This document shows positions 40,690-52,640 of a DNA stretch of 64,000 bases, one piece after another. The notes under the pieces were generated by a model. The model made no database searches. It was not told where the DNA came from and worked only from the letters and a program-made list of their open reading frames with translations. The position numbers and the translations under genes were made by a program. How positions within the stretch are numbered: the stretch's first letter is position 1; each line of letters starts with the position of its first letter. Where the stretch lies: assembly GCA_017163975.1 (NCBI GenBank), contig JAFFSR010000229.1, positions 14,278,001-14,342,000 on the forward strand, read 5' to 3'. This DNA is from Anastatus disparis. Taxonomy: Eukaryota > Arthropoda > Insecta > Hymenoptera > Eupelmidae.

Positions 40690-41680
40690 GTAATTTTTTT
40701 TTAAACATTTTTTATGACTGGTATGTTAATTGGGAAAAAATAAATGTGACAATGCAACTTTCTTTAATTGTCGTTACGTGATTATAAAAAGTATGAGAAA
40801 GAGCCCTTTCTTTTTTTGCTTGGATAATATTTATAATTTTATGGCTGGACAAGAAACATATTTGCTTTACACATTTATTATGATATTTATTTCGAACTAA
40901 AGTATATCGTATAAAAATTTGACTAGAATATAAGTTTAATTTGTCCTCACGTTTTATTTGAAATATAAAAATACTGATATGTAATTTCATATAAAAAAAA
41001 GTAACTTTATGTCAAATTTTTATAAAACATACTTATATTTAAGAAGTAAGTTATGTAATTCCGAAAATATCCCAGATTTATATTGTTTAAAAATTCGTAG
41101 TTGTACTTTTGTTGTGTTTACCAACAATGTCGAACGAATCACCAAAATCGTAAGATCGCAAATAATATTGAGTTAAATGACGTTTCCATTTTCCAAACAC
41201 TCTTCAACCACTTCCGTTCGTCTAACGTAAAAATGGAAAATGTTAAATGAGAAAAATGAGACGATGCTTTAATTAAATTACGATTAAAATTAGGTTGTAA
41301 ATCATCGATTGGAACAAACAAATTCGTTTTTATAAAATTTCGATTTTTCAGCACGCGAATAATGATTGCACGTGTAAAAAAAATGATCAACTAACAACGA
41401 ATCTTTTGTTCATTAATTAATAATTCGTGAGGACGTTTAATAGTCCAAGTAGGGTCAGACTTTGGTTCGACCGCGCTTGTCGAGGCCAAATTTTTTCGTG
41501 AAAGCAGGGGATTTTTTAATTCCCTCGTGCAATTAGAAAAAAAAGCTACATGTGTTTCGCGCGCGTCTCTTTCTCGCACCTTTCTTCGCTTCCATGATTT
41601 TTCTCGTATAAAAAAATATATTAAAAAAAAAAGATTGGTCGAGTTTGTTCTCTGCTTAACGATCTCAGGTTTTAAGCCGT

Positions 41681-44600
41681 TCAACTGAGAGCGAGCAAAG
41701 GTTCGACAGTCATGCGTGACTTTCGTGCCTTCTCTTCTTGATATTTCTTTATTTTTATAAGTTTCCTCTTGCCCTGGCTGAGTTTCTTTTGTGGCACTTC
41801 GGTTGTCGTCGTTGTTACAATACCAGAATTTGATTCTTCCTCTTCTTCCAACATCCTCAATGTTTCAATGATGTTTCTTGGTTGTTCCGGTGCTCGGCCA
41901 GCGGTGCTTCCATTTTTGTTAGCATAAACCACAGAAAGATGAGAGAAACTGGATTTAGGAGGGGCTGTAATATCAGCAAAGTCACGGAAATTGGCGAAAA
42001 AGTCACCACCACGTACAGGTTGAGGTTTGGGATTTTTGTAGTAGTTAGAACGTCCACGGCCTGTTCCATGGTAGAATGGACTAAAGGCAGTTTCGTCAAT
42101 ACTGTACTCATCGTTTTCTTTATCTTCTGGGTAGTAAGTTCCACCTCGAATAACACCAAAGTTACCAGAGCCTAAAAGAGCAGGTTGACCATCTTTGTTG
42201 GAGGAAGCAGCTACAACGTAAGGTCTATCACGTTGGAAGTATCCAAGGAATCGGCTTGGTCGGTAACGATTCTGTTGTTGATGTTCAGTGAAGGGAAGAC
42301 GATGATTACCAAATAGTTCAGCAAAGGATGGGAAGAAGTTTTGACTATCAGTTTCCAAACTCTTTTCCTCAGCTTCAGGTTTCTCTTCAGTTTTGGTCGA
42401 TTCTGTCGATTCGCTGGAGGTTACTTGAATTGAGGTTTGAACTGGACGGACAGCGACAATTGTTACATGAGGGGCAGTAGATGGTTGTTCGTGATGTTCC
42501 TCAAAATTATGGGGTTTAAATTCATGTGGAGTTGAGGTTTCGGGGTCAGTTTCATGTCGGGAATCAGTTTGAGAACTTTCGGCACCATCTGGCTCCATGT
42601 ACATATCGGAATCATCACCGTCATCGTAGGCTTCTTCTGCACCTCCTGTTTCTGAAGCCGCTGCTACAGAATCCTGAAACAAGATATTAAAATACTTGTG
42701 AGATAAACTTTTATAAAAAAAAGAAAAATCTTTTATTTTTTTTTAATAAGAATAGTCTAAAATAAATTATTTATTTACAACAAATTTATCTGATCTATAT
42801 TTATTTGATTAAAAGTTTTCATCTACAAAATTAACCTAAATTCCAAATTTTTTACATGAAAAATAAATAATGAATAAAAGGTGAATTTAATATAATCATT
42901 AAGCAACCAAATTACGAAAAGATCATTCTTATTTCCATTTAATAGGATTAACAAGTCTTTATTATTAAAATGACATCTTTTAATGAAAAGATTATCCGAG
43001 CATTACACGACTCTCATTAATGAAAAGCTGTATTTCAAAGAGTTTATATTGAACGATTTTCCAGCAAGTAAAGCATGTAAAGAATCATTATACGTCCATT
43101 ACAGTTTGAAAATTCCGTAATCCCATATATAAAAGCAATTGCCATAGAATCTCACGACTTTAGTCCCTTAACAAGATCACACAGACGCAGATCGACATTT
43201 TCGAGGCCAAAGCAATACGTACATAAAGATTTTCAATCCATGGATGAGAGAGAGAGAGAGAAAGAATGTTTATTACAGCGACATGTATATGTATAAAAAC
43301 ACCGCAGGTGAGTTTTAAAACCTGGTGATGGAATTTTAATTACAACTGGACAGTTTAATTACTTGTACAAATACACGTAAGCATCGTACCTTTCTTTTAT
43401 TTTTTTACTTTTATGTACACCCTGATATTCTTTATTTCTTTCTTTTTACACACCTGCACGCCTACGCTAAAAAAAATAAATACGAAAGCTTTGGTTTGAC
43501 GAAAGCTGGGTGTACCTTGAGCATTATATCTGTGTATATGCATTAACTTAGAGAAAGACACGAAGCGCATTCGAGGCATTGGAGATCGTGTTGCAATATG
43601 CGGTAAGCCCGGACACGCCTAGCATTGTTATGAATATGTCAGGTCAGCGACAGCTAGTCTACCTGGTGTATTATAAAAGTAATATGCCGCTCCAACATAT
43701 TTAAATCGAGAGAGAGAATGAGTTGAGTTGATTCGCCTTTCTAAGAAAGGAATTGGTTGCCCTTTTTTGATGAGTTCTCAGTTTCAAATAGATTAGCCTT
43801 GTTATATGTTCATTTTCTTTAATCGCGCAAAATTGCTTCGATCCTTTAGGGGTATTCGCTATTTGCGCGCTGAAGGTTTTTCAAATTTCATTTGCCTCTC
43901 GCATACCTACTGGATGTTATTTTGGAAAATTATTATAGACTTCACTTTGGAATAAACAATTTTAACAATTTTGAGAATAAAAATTCATTCTAATTTGAAA
44001 AGTTTTGAAAATTAATTTAAATTCCAATAAATATTAGTTAATAAATTTATAAAAGATAAATTTTATAATATATAATGAAGTTCGTAATTTAGTTTTTTCG
44101 AAAAAATTATAATTTTATATGGTCTCATATTGCAGGAATGTATATAAATATCTATTAAAAAGGAATAATTTAAGTTCTTTGATTAAAAAAAGAAATATAT
44201 ATATGTGCATGAGTTAATTGAAAATCGCAATAGAAAAATATTGAATTCGATTAAAAATGATTTATAAAAGTTTTGCCAATCGTTCATTACAAAGCTAATG
44301 TTGCAATGATAAATTTCAATGCACCACGTGTAATATACAAGTAACGCCATTAACAAATTATTTATTCCACAAATATTGTTTAAAAAAATACTCTATAAGA
44401 AAAAGATTGCGAAATTAATTCGTTAATAAAACTTTCTTTGCATACTGCGTGTAACTGAAAATTATTCGATTAAACGCTCATTTCCGATTAAAATCATTTA
44501 ATATCCACGTAATTGTGTTTACGCCTGCCTCAACATAAGCGTTTATTATAAATTATATAGTTACAACAAATAATTTTCTCACACCATTATTAGAAAATTA

Positions 44601-46591
44601 TCTTTGCACTAGCCTGATCGAGTGACTTTTATTTGGCTCTCGCTATCTCATTATATATCGATGATAATAAAAAAAAAGCTTTCTACATTGGCGACGCATT
44701 ATTTATGGCCTTATAATGTTATCCTTTCGTGAAAAATTTCACCTCGAGTTTTTCTTATTTTAGAAAATGTCTACGCAGTACACTAATGGAACTTTCAATG
44801 GCCAAAGAATCGCGCTTATGGTTATCGGAAGCATATTGGATATGCTGCGTACGGAACTTGAATTATTATTAGATTGTAGGAGCTTATTTCGACGATCCCC
44901 GGGTAATTTTGCGAGAGATTGATTGCCTCGGCGAAAGAGACGTCATTATTTTCAAGAAATTTTGTGGTTGCAAACTTCATAAATAAGCTTGGGTACACGC
45001 GCGTTGTCTAAATATGCTTTCGTATTATAATTCGTTAATGAAAAATGGAAAGTATTAATACTCGTAGATTTGCGGTGCTTTAAAACGCTGCGCGGTTTAT
45101 AACTCAAAACTATTATTGAATATTTTCATTAAAAATTTTTACAACATTCATTAAATATTAACTCGGTTTCACAAGCTTTTCACTCTAATAAACAAAAAAA
45201 AAGAATGTTGCAAAAAAGCAGAAAAAATTTAAATCTGAAATAAAAATTTTTGATTAAAATATGAGAAATATTTTTTGAAGAAGACGTTGATTAATTAAAA
45301 TTAAAATATTATTTAAATTCTAAAGCTACTAGTTTTTATCTTTAAAAAATTTTAATTAAATTTCAGTAAATCACCGGCATGAAGTAAATGCTGCAAATGC
45401 GAATTGCAAATCGAAGTATGTATCGCAAGATTTCTCAATATTCAGATATATAGAAATGTAACGAGCTAGATCTTTTTTACCTTTGACACATAAAATTTTA
45501 CATAAGACATGCAACAATATTGCCGTATACTTGCATAAAGAGATCGCGCACTTCGATTCTTCCGGGATAGAAAATTTTAAGATTAAAGCAAAGAATACAT
45601 TTTCTGCCTTGTGAAATTGATGTTGCGGCTCATATGGCTTAATTTATTTTTGATTACATGCAATTTAAGGCGAACGTTTGCAATTTAGCGCGCATATTCT
45701 ATATTTTGCGGAAAAAGTATTATCATTAAAACGCTATCCTGGAATTTCTGTTTGATAAAGTGATTTACAAATTGTTCCGAGTAATGATATACTTTAAATT
45801 ATAAAAGAGTAAATATACAAATTTCATTTTTTCATGCTTTTTTATGTAAACATTATTAATAGCTTAATTTTCATAAAATTTATACCTTTTAAATAGAATA
45901 ATTCTTATTAATGATTTTCCATTTGTAGGAATGTTAATAAATGACTTTGTAAAAATAAAAATTTTAAAGCTGTATATTAATATTACAAAATCATTAGATA
46001 TCTGCATAAAATAGTGCATTAATAGTACATAAAAAACAACACAAAGCAAATATTTAAAAAAAAAATAAAAGTATCGAGTCACTAATAAATGCACTTTAAC
46101 GTCAGACACGTTTTGCATCTCAGTAGGATATTAATTCATAGAGGCTGACTGTTTTTCTATCTAATACTAATCACATTGAAAAATATCCCGTAAAAGGTTA
46201 AGTGCTCGCCCGATACACAGATAAGTTTTCTTTGTGAATCACGTTCGATCGATATCGATCTATTATAAATCGTGGGATATTGAACCGCGCGATATTATCG
46301 ATATCGATCGTGGTAAGATTTTCCTCTATTATTCATCTATCTAATCTATCAGCACGTGTCTCTATATACTCAACTTACATTACATACAAATAAAGGATTG
46401 TTTTTTTTTTCCTTCTCTATAATTGAAGCCTTTTAAATTGATTGAACGTAACGCGATGCTCGCGCGTTAAGTGTGACGCTCTACTGATATTATACGTACT
46501 ATTATTGTCATTAGAGTTTTCCTTTTTTATAATGGATATGCATACTGTACCTCGTAACCGGTTTTCTCCTGCTGAGGCACGGGAGCTCCAT
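41681..46591 (-). CDS. Unrecognised, probably secreted disordered protein (5' end missing)
   Basis: Two exons are visible: a 41-nt microexon (46591-46551) and a terminal exon (42673-41681, 330 codons plus TGA). They join in phase 0: the microexon reads GAPVPQQEKTGYE and the next begins DSVAAASETGG. The microexon begins with the last two bases of a codon, so at least one upstream exon with the start codon is missing; it was not found. The protein starts with an acidic Ser/Glu/Asp-rich region, then a Thr/Glu-rich stretch. A better structured middle follows (FPSFAELFGNHR, RPYVVAASSNKDG, ALLGSGNFGVIRGGTYYP, DFFANFRDFADITAPPKSS), then an ERR-poor, basic tail with GKRK, LIKIKK and EKARKSR. The middle motifs look like a conserved insect family of unknown role. 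Secretion is only inferred from the missing N-terminal exon and the composition. The acceptor sites are TTGTTTCAG and GTTTCAG. Confidence 0.85.
42674..46550 (-). other. Intron of the minus-strand gene
   Basis: A 3.9-kb intron with donor GAG|GTACAG (46550) and acceptor GTTTCAG (42674). It is AT-rich and holds a short GA repeat near 43245-43260 and a perfect 14-bp inverted repeat rich in CGAT at 46246-46310. No other gene was seen inside. Confidence 0.75.
46246..46310. repeat. Inverted repeat CGATCGATATCGAT, 14-bp perfect arms
   Basis: The left arm is CGATCGATATCGAT (46246-46259) and the right arm is its exact reverse complement ATCGATATCGATCG (46297-46310), with a 37-nt spacer. Each arm contains its own smaller palindrome (ATCGAT, GATATC). 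It sits within 300 bases of a microexon donor. It could be a binding-site cluster or a cruciform-forming repeat; no function is shown. Confidence 0.7.
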
Positions 46592-49500
46592 CTGAAACAA
46601 AAGTAAATTATTCGTTACATATTATATAGTTCACGTATCAGCACGTAAATATAAAACAATATTAACTTTTTTTTTCTATATGAAACTTTCACTAGATATA
46701 TTATATTATTTTTTTTCAAAGGCTATACATCCTTTGTAAACGTGAATATATACCGAAGGCAAAAAAAAAAACGAATCTTAGGGTAAAGGTGTAAGACACC
46801 AAGATCGGAAGTAAGATCTCGATGTTTGTTCGCGCGAATGAGCCTCGTAAAAACGTGTTTCCTGACTCCGGCTTATGTACGAGTTAAAAAAGAATAGCAA
46901 AAGAGATCCTTAAAAGTCGCGTTTCCGTGCGTTAGCTTTTGCCAACGCGGCGAAGAATAAACACGATGGCTTGGATTTTAAAGTTTATTGGAAGTCTACT
47001 TCCGACAAATGCCTTGTTTATTGACTGTTACCGCTGTGTTTTTAGCTGCAACATTATGTAGCTATTTATTTTAATGCTTTTAAATAATATTATATAAAAA
47101 CTTCTGTAATAGAATTTTAAATTCTACAGAATTATTGTTAGACTGTGCAATTTTTGCAGTTATTGTAATAAAACCGAGTAAAACATTCTTTTTATGAAAA
47201 ATATAACTTATTATCCATAGAGACAAAAATTCATAAAATCCTGTATTTATTGCAAAAAATAAATGCAAAGAAAATTTCTTTTTAAAAATGTTATCATAAC
47301 TATTAAAGAAATGCAATTTTATTGATTCTAATTTATTCTTCACTAATGCAGCATTTAATTTCAAAAAGTAATTACGATTATGTAAAAATTAACCGTATTT
47401 TATTAAAACCCATTAATTGTTGTATCCGTATTTAATTTTGAAAAGTGAAAATTTTATAGGAAGTATTATACGCGCTCACAATGTAGCCGCTCGCATAATT
47501 CAATGCTCGTGCAATTCAGCTATAATTCACCAAAGAATCCGTAAAGCCGTAATTATATTTTCAGTTCTGTAACGAGAACTTAAAAATTTAATCCAAAGTT
47601 TATTTTAAGGTATAATCTTATTATAGAAGTTAAGTCTTATGATAAAAGCTATTATTAATAAATTTTTTTATAATAATCAGCGATAAAGAAATATTAATGG
47701 ATAATAATATTATTAATATACAGATTGATCAATGTACTTTTATTATAAATGACAGGCATAATTAGTAATTAAGCTAGGATATATAAGTAATTTGCGCAAT
47801 AATCGATAAAAACAATATTCGCATACAATATACATTTCACAATTAAACAATAATCTCGAAAGACTAATTGCTCCTATCGTTGAAAGAAAGCCTAAACGTT
47901 AAACATTCCCATTGAATGAAAAAGCCAAGCAACGCATTTTCCAAACCACTGATTTTCCAATGAAGATATCCCAGCTTGGCCATTTACATCTATGCAAATG
48001 CGCATCTAGCTATATACCAAAAAGGCGAAGGCCCATAGATTCAACGGCGCGTAAATTATTATTACGAAAGTGACAATAAGCAGAAGCGGCAGCAGCGTGT
48101 GTGCGAGCACTCGAAAGACTATAGGCATTTCTCAATATTTTCTCATCTACAATGCGATATATCCTTAGCGGATGAGTTTGCATTATTCATTTTTCATTGG
48201 CGATATTTTTCATAGCCTCACGGCAATGTGCATGTGTATGGAATGAAAAAAAAATGAGAAAAACAACGTGCATCGTGTCATCGGCCAAGTAACGATATTT
48301 TTTCTTTCTTTTCCAAGCTCCGTCTATATCTGCGTACATTATTATTAAGCGTTAATGCATCGATATACGGCGATGCAATAATACACCGCTGGCCTCATTT
48401 TTCAATGACGAGACGATCGAGCAGTCGTTAAACTTTATAAAGATGATATGCCGTTCGAAAATTATACCGTCTCTTTCTTTACTTCGATTCTTGCTTTATT
48501 GTACTGAGATTATTGGAAAGTTTTTTTTTTTTCTCGCAATGACTTTGGTAATATTTGAAATACTTTTTTTTTATAATACTGTATGTCGAAGCTGCAAGTA
48601 CGAAGTAATACCTCATTTCGCGTCACAATGCAAATTAATTAAAATTTTCACTTGAATTAATTGCTTATTACGTAAAGAGGAAATTTAAATTAAGAAAACA
48701 TTGTGCAAAAAATAAAAGATAAAGTAAAGAGTCACTATCGATTTACATAAAAAGAATTCAAAAAGAAAAAAAAAATTAATGTGCAAAAATTTCGTAATGT
48801 AATATAATGTAATTGTTTGAAGCTCAGAGTAGTTTGATAATTATATATTGAATGTAGTAGGTAATGGTTTAATGTTTAAGTATGGATTCGTTATTTTTTT
48901 TTCTATTCTTATTTTTTACAACTACAATGTCTTTTTATGACTAAAGTTTTTAATAAAAATACCAAAAGAAAGTTTGCACCTCATCAAAGCTGTTATCTTA
49001 GATCACAGACATTTATGAGCATCAGAACAATTTTACCATCATCATCTCGGGTTTTCACCTCAAACTTTGCCGAGAAAATGTTGTACATTTATTGTTAATG
49101 TTTGTAGAACCGAAAATTTTTCTCGCATCCCACGTAATTTTGTCACAAGTATACACACAAAACTTTCAAAGTGATTGCCTCCTCGCATAAATTTTCTTAA
49201 CGCGCGCCGCACGCAAGTCAATCAAAAAGTACGATGTATATATATAAAATGCTTTCACCAAAGTACCACTTGACAGAAGGATTAAAAGGCAGGAGACAAG
49301 TGTATACCTTAATAAAATTTGCGATTCGAGAGATAGCGCGGTGGGAAGCATGGAAAACGTTGGTATTATAAGAGACGCGATGAAAAAATTGAGACTTTTT
49401 TCAGGAAAACGTTGAGCCGGCAAGCTTTGAAATTTCTGGGCCTCGAGAGGAAAACGACATAATCAAATCGCAAATCAAATGCACGCACGCTGCGTGCTCT

Positions 49501-51078
49501 CGTCAGCCTATAAAACCCAACGAGGAAGTGATTTATATTGGGTACCGGCACGTGTTCAATTTTTTTTACATTTATTTCTTTATTTTTTACGAATACTTTT
49601 TCACGTTTTCAATATGATAAACAAATGTTTGGCTTGCTTTGTGAGTGTAAGAAAAGAAACTTTGTAAACATAATAATTTAATGCAATAGCAAACCTTATT
49701 TGTTAATTTAATCTTCAAATTTTGAAGAGCGTGTAATTCGAAAGTTTTAAAATTTAATCGTTTAATGGGTATAACTAAAAAATATAAAAATTTTTTAAAG
49801 AATTTTAAAAATATCTCTGAAATTCCAAGAAAATATATTAGACTGAGCAATTTTGCATATAGGTTCACATGCACCTATAAAGTTATAAAGTAGTTGGAAT
49901 TATTACGTGTTTATAGTCGTAAAGCACGATATATAGAAGTTCCGTTAGGCAGAGGTAGAGAGAGCTCTTAATTTTATGATCTTTTTCACGAAAAAGTAGA
50001 TACACTTAAGTTTAGCTTTTCTTTGCTTTGTTGTTGGGAATATAAGTTTTATGTAACTAGCTTGTAGTTAACAACAATTTTAATTGCACGCAAACTGCAA
50101 TTTTCGGTCGTCATTTTCATTTTTATTGACTTCCAATGTAGAATAGAAAATTTTAAAGAATTTTTTTTACCTCCGTCAAGTTTTAAGTATGCATGGATAT
50201 ACATTTTATCATTTATGATGAAAGTAGGGTAGAAAGCGGGAAAAAGTTTCATGAAAATTATTATAATGATTTTTATGTGATTGTGATTTAATTACGTTAG
50301 TTTTTATTATACGTTAGATTGATTTACCTTATGGGATAATTTTCATAAATTTAAAACAGATAAAAATGTGAAACTATTACTAATTGTATACAACAAAATA
50401 ATTAAATATATATCTTACAACTAAAAGCTCAGATAATACTATCATGAAAAAAATTATTATTAAAAAATTATCTATAAATCTTTTGCGCAGGCACATACCA
50501 TAATAAATTAATTTTTCGTTCGCAGCTAACAATTTTTCACTTTATAATAAAATCACGTTCAAAATTTTAATTAGAACAATTAAAAAAACTGTAATAACGC
50601 GTATAATAACCGTATAATAATTAGATGAAAAAAGGTGAAATAATTGATCGTGTAGCACACCAATAATAACCGACTGGTCAAGTGATCAATTGCGCGAGAC
50701 TATAGATCGTTTGTCGCAATTCTCAATTTCTGTATCCGCGATTTACCGGTTTTCTGCAATACAATAACGTTTCATTAAAATTAATTATTTCCACACGCGT
50801 ATTACGCATGCATCATCTTAATTTTCCTGATGAAATAACTGCTGATTGCCGGGGTAACGATCGGGTCCTGCAACTTCGATATATTGCTTGTAATAGCGTT
50901 GTTAAATAATAATTTATTCTCTAAGATGAATTATTATCAATATCGTGAATTAATTATTTTCACCTATGATTCTAAAAGAAAAAATTTAATTGATAGTTCA
51001 ATTGATCAAATTAAAAAAAAAATTTTTTATAATTATTCACTGAAATTGTTAATAAAAGATAGTCATTTTTTTAAAATT
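46592..51078. other. Probable upstream intron of the minus-strand gene, first part
   Basis: No exon, RNA gene or mobile element was found here. The stretch is AT-rich. Two minus-strand donors with an open frame of the right phase lie at 50163 and 52609 (the latter beyond this stretch), but neither gives a convincing signal peptide. Whether the whole region is intron depends on the missing first exon. Confidence 0.45.
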
Positions 51079-51269
51079 ATATTTAACGTCGCTGCATTCA
51101 TGCTATCATTAAGATACTAATTAGCGACGGAGATCATCAGTGTGTTTGTAAACAAAGCACGTGTAACGAGTACAGTGGTGCTTGTATCAATCGGCTAAGA
51201 GCAGGATTCGAACTCGGGACCTCGAGAATACGAATCCATCGCTCTACCGACTGAGCCACTGACGATCTC
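51079..51269 (-). mobile_element. tRNA-derived SINE, copy 6 (inverted)
   Basis: On the minus strand the head starts GAGATCGTCAGTG at 51269. Box A is TGGCTCAGTCGG, box B reads GTTCGAATCCT, and the element ends GCGACGTTAAATATAA at the left. The terminal arm (51257-51269) pairs with the internal arm (51130-51142) at 13 of 13 positions including one G-U. As in copy 4, the A/T pair at position 4 replaces the G/C pair of other copies. The anticodon-loop position reads CGT. It has no clear target site duplication and may lie in an intron of the minus-strand gene, in sense orientation to it. Confidence 0.93.
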
Positions 51270-51405
51270 AATATACAAAGTCTTTCCTTGAAGTTTTTTT
51301 TCTGAATTTGATTTAACGTAATTTATTTATGTAGATATCGGCACAGATTGAAATCATAAACATGCACAACTCAGTACTACTGTAAAACAGATAGCTAAAA
51401 CCTTT

Positions 51406-51459
51406 TTTACATAATACATGATTTTTTATCTTCTTTACATAATAAATGATTTTTTACAA
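51406..51459. repeat. 28-bp tandem duplication
   Basis: A unit beginning TTTACATAATACATGATTTT is repeated once with few differences, starting at 51406 and 51434. It is a small local duplication with no further copies seen. Confidence 0.8.
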
Positions 51460-52618
51460 GCACATTTATAATTAGTTACTGCATATTTGCTTGGCATTGA
51501 CGGTACGAGATTTAAATTTCATTAAACAGCTCATCCTTTGCAAAACAAATAGTTGTCGCTTAAAATATAATGTTTGCATAATTATTTATTATACTATAAA
51601 ATGGTCGGACATAATTACATTTATATAGGGTAACCCGGTATATAAAACGTTGATTCATAAATTGTCAGAATAAGTTTCATCGTGAATACAAGTGCTTAAT
51701 GAATTTTAGTTTTGAACTATCGGATTACACGTTTAAGAAGCGCGCATTAACATATCTCATAAACACAAATTAAAATTAGATAAGCCGAGACGTTAATAGA
51801 AAAACTGGTTAAAATAAACTGCTCGTCGTTCAAGCTATTGAGATGTTTTATTAAGTAACAATAAGAATAACATTTTATTTAGTCAGACATAACGCTTGCA
51901 ATAAACTTAATTAATCTCTTAAATTGCCCGATGTCGTCTCGGCGTATCTTATAGATTAAGTCACTAAAATTTTTAATACTTTTATTAAATTAAAATTTTA
52001 ATCTACATACACGCGCGTACGTATCAAGTTTTCTGCATATCTCTCGGTTACACGAGTTACATAGAAATTCAAATAAATTATATTACAGAAAAAGTTCAAC
52101 TAATAATTTACACAAGCCGATTAACATCAATCAAAACTTAACTTAAACCAAATTTTTACCTTTTCATTTTACGTTTAATTTGCGATATACGAAATCTAAT
52201 CTTCACTGTTACTTGATTTACACGATTCCATTCAAGATAGAATGTTTTATAAGTGACTTTAATTGCTACATATTTAGATTTTAATTTATAAATCTAAAAA
52301 TTCTTGATGAAGATAACAATATGATAATATTTCGAATTTTTTACGCACACGCACACATATATTTTTAAATAGAATTCATAAAATACAGAATCCAGACGTG
52401 ATTTATTGAAATTCTTCATTCTAGTCCATTTGTAAAAATTAATGATATCGTTCTAAAAAAAGTTAATAATCGTAAAGCTTACAGAACATTATTAGTCCGA
52501 CTTTAAATATTTAACTGAAATTCTTTCAAGTTTTATCGAACTTTCTTTAAACTAGACTACCACAACGCTTACAAAACTTAAATATCCTTAAGGCAAACTC
52601 GTGCTTACCATCACGTTT

Positions 52619-52640
52619 CTCTCTCTCTCTCTCTCTCTCT
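52619..52640. repeat. (CT)11 microsatellite
   Basis: Eleven uninterrupted CT dinucleotides. On the minus strand a frame through it would encode a run of Glu-Arg, which argues against coding. Confidence 0.95.

Larger units (their letters stand above)
38493..41680. other. Intergenic stretch between the two supported genes
   Basis: The ES1 gene (plus) and the following gene (minus) converge on this stretch. It contains an acceptor/donor-like TTTCAG|GTATGA at 38675-38685, a short open frame split by one stop at 39369-39521, a GC-richer patch at about 40200-40665, and a tiny candidate first exon at 40666-40689. The rest is AT-rich. A weak ATTAAA on the minus strand near 41434-41439 could serve as polyadenylation signal for the minus-strand gene. 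Confidence 0.5.

Noticed and set aside
48975..49022. Hairpin resembling the miR-2/miR-13 family (CTCATCAAAGCTG arm and an ATCACAG seed)
   Set aside because: The best fold has only about 16 pairs with several bulges and a 3-nt loop, too short for Drosha and Dicer processing. The mature-like arm also departs from the family after the seed.
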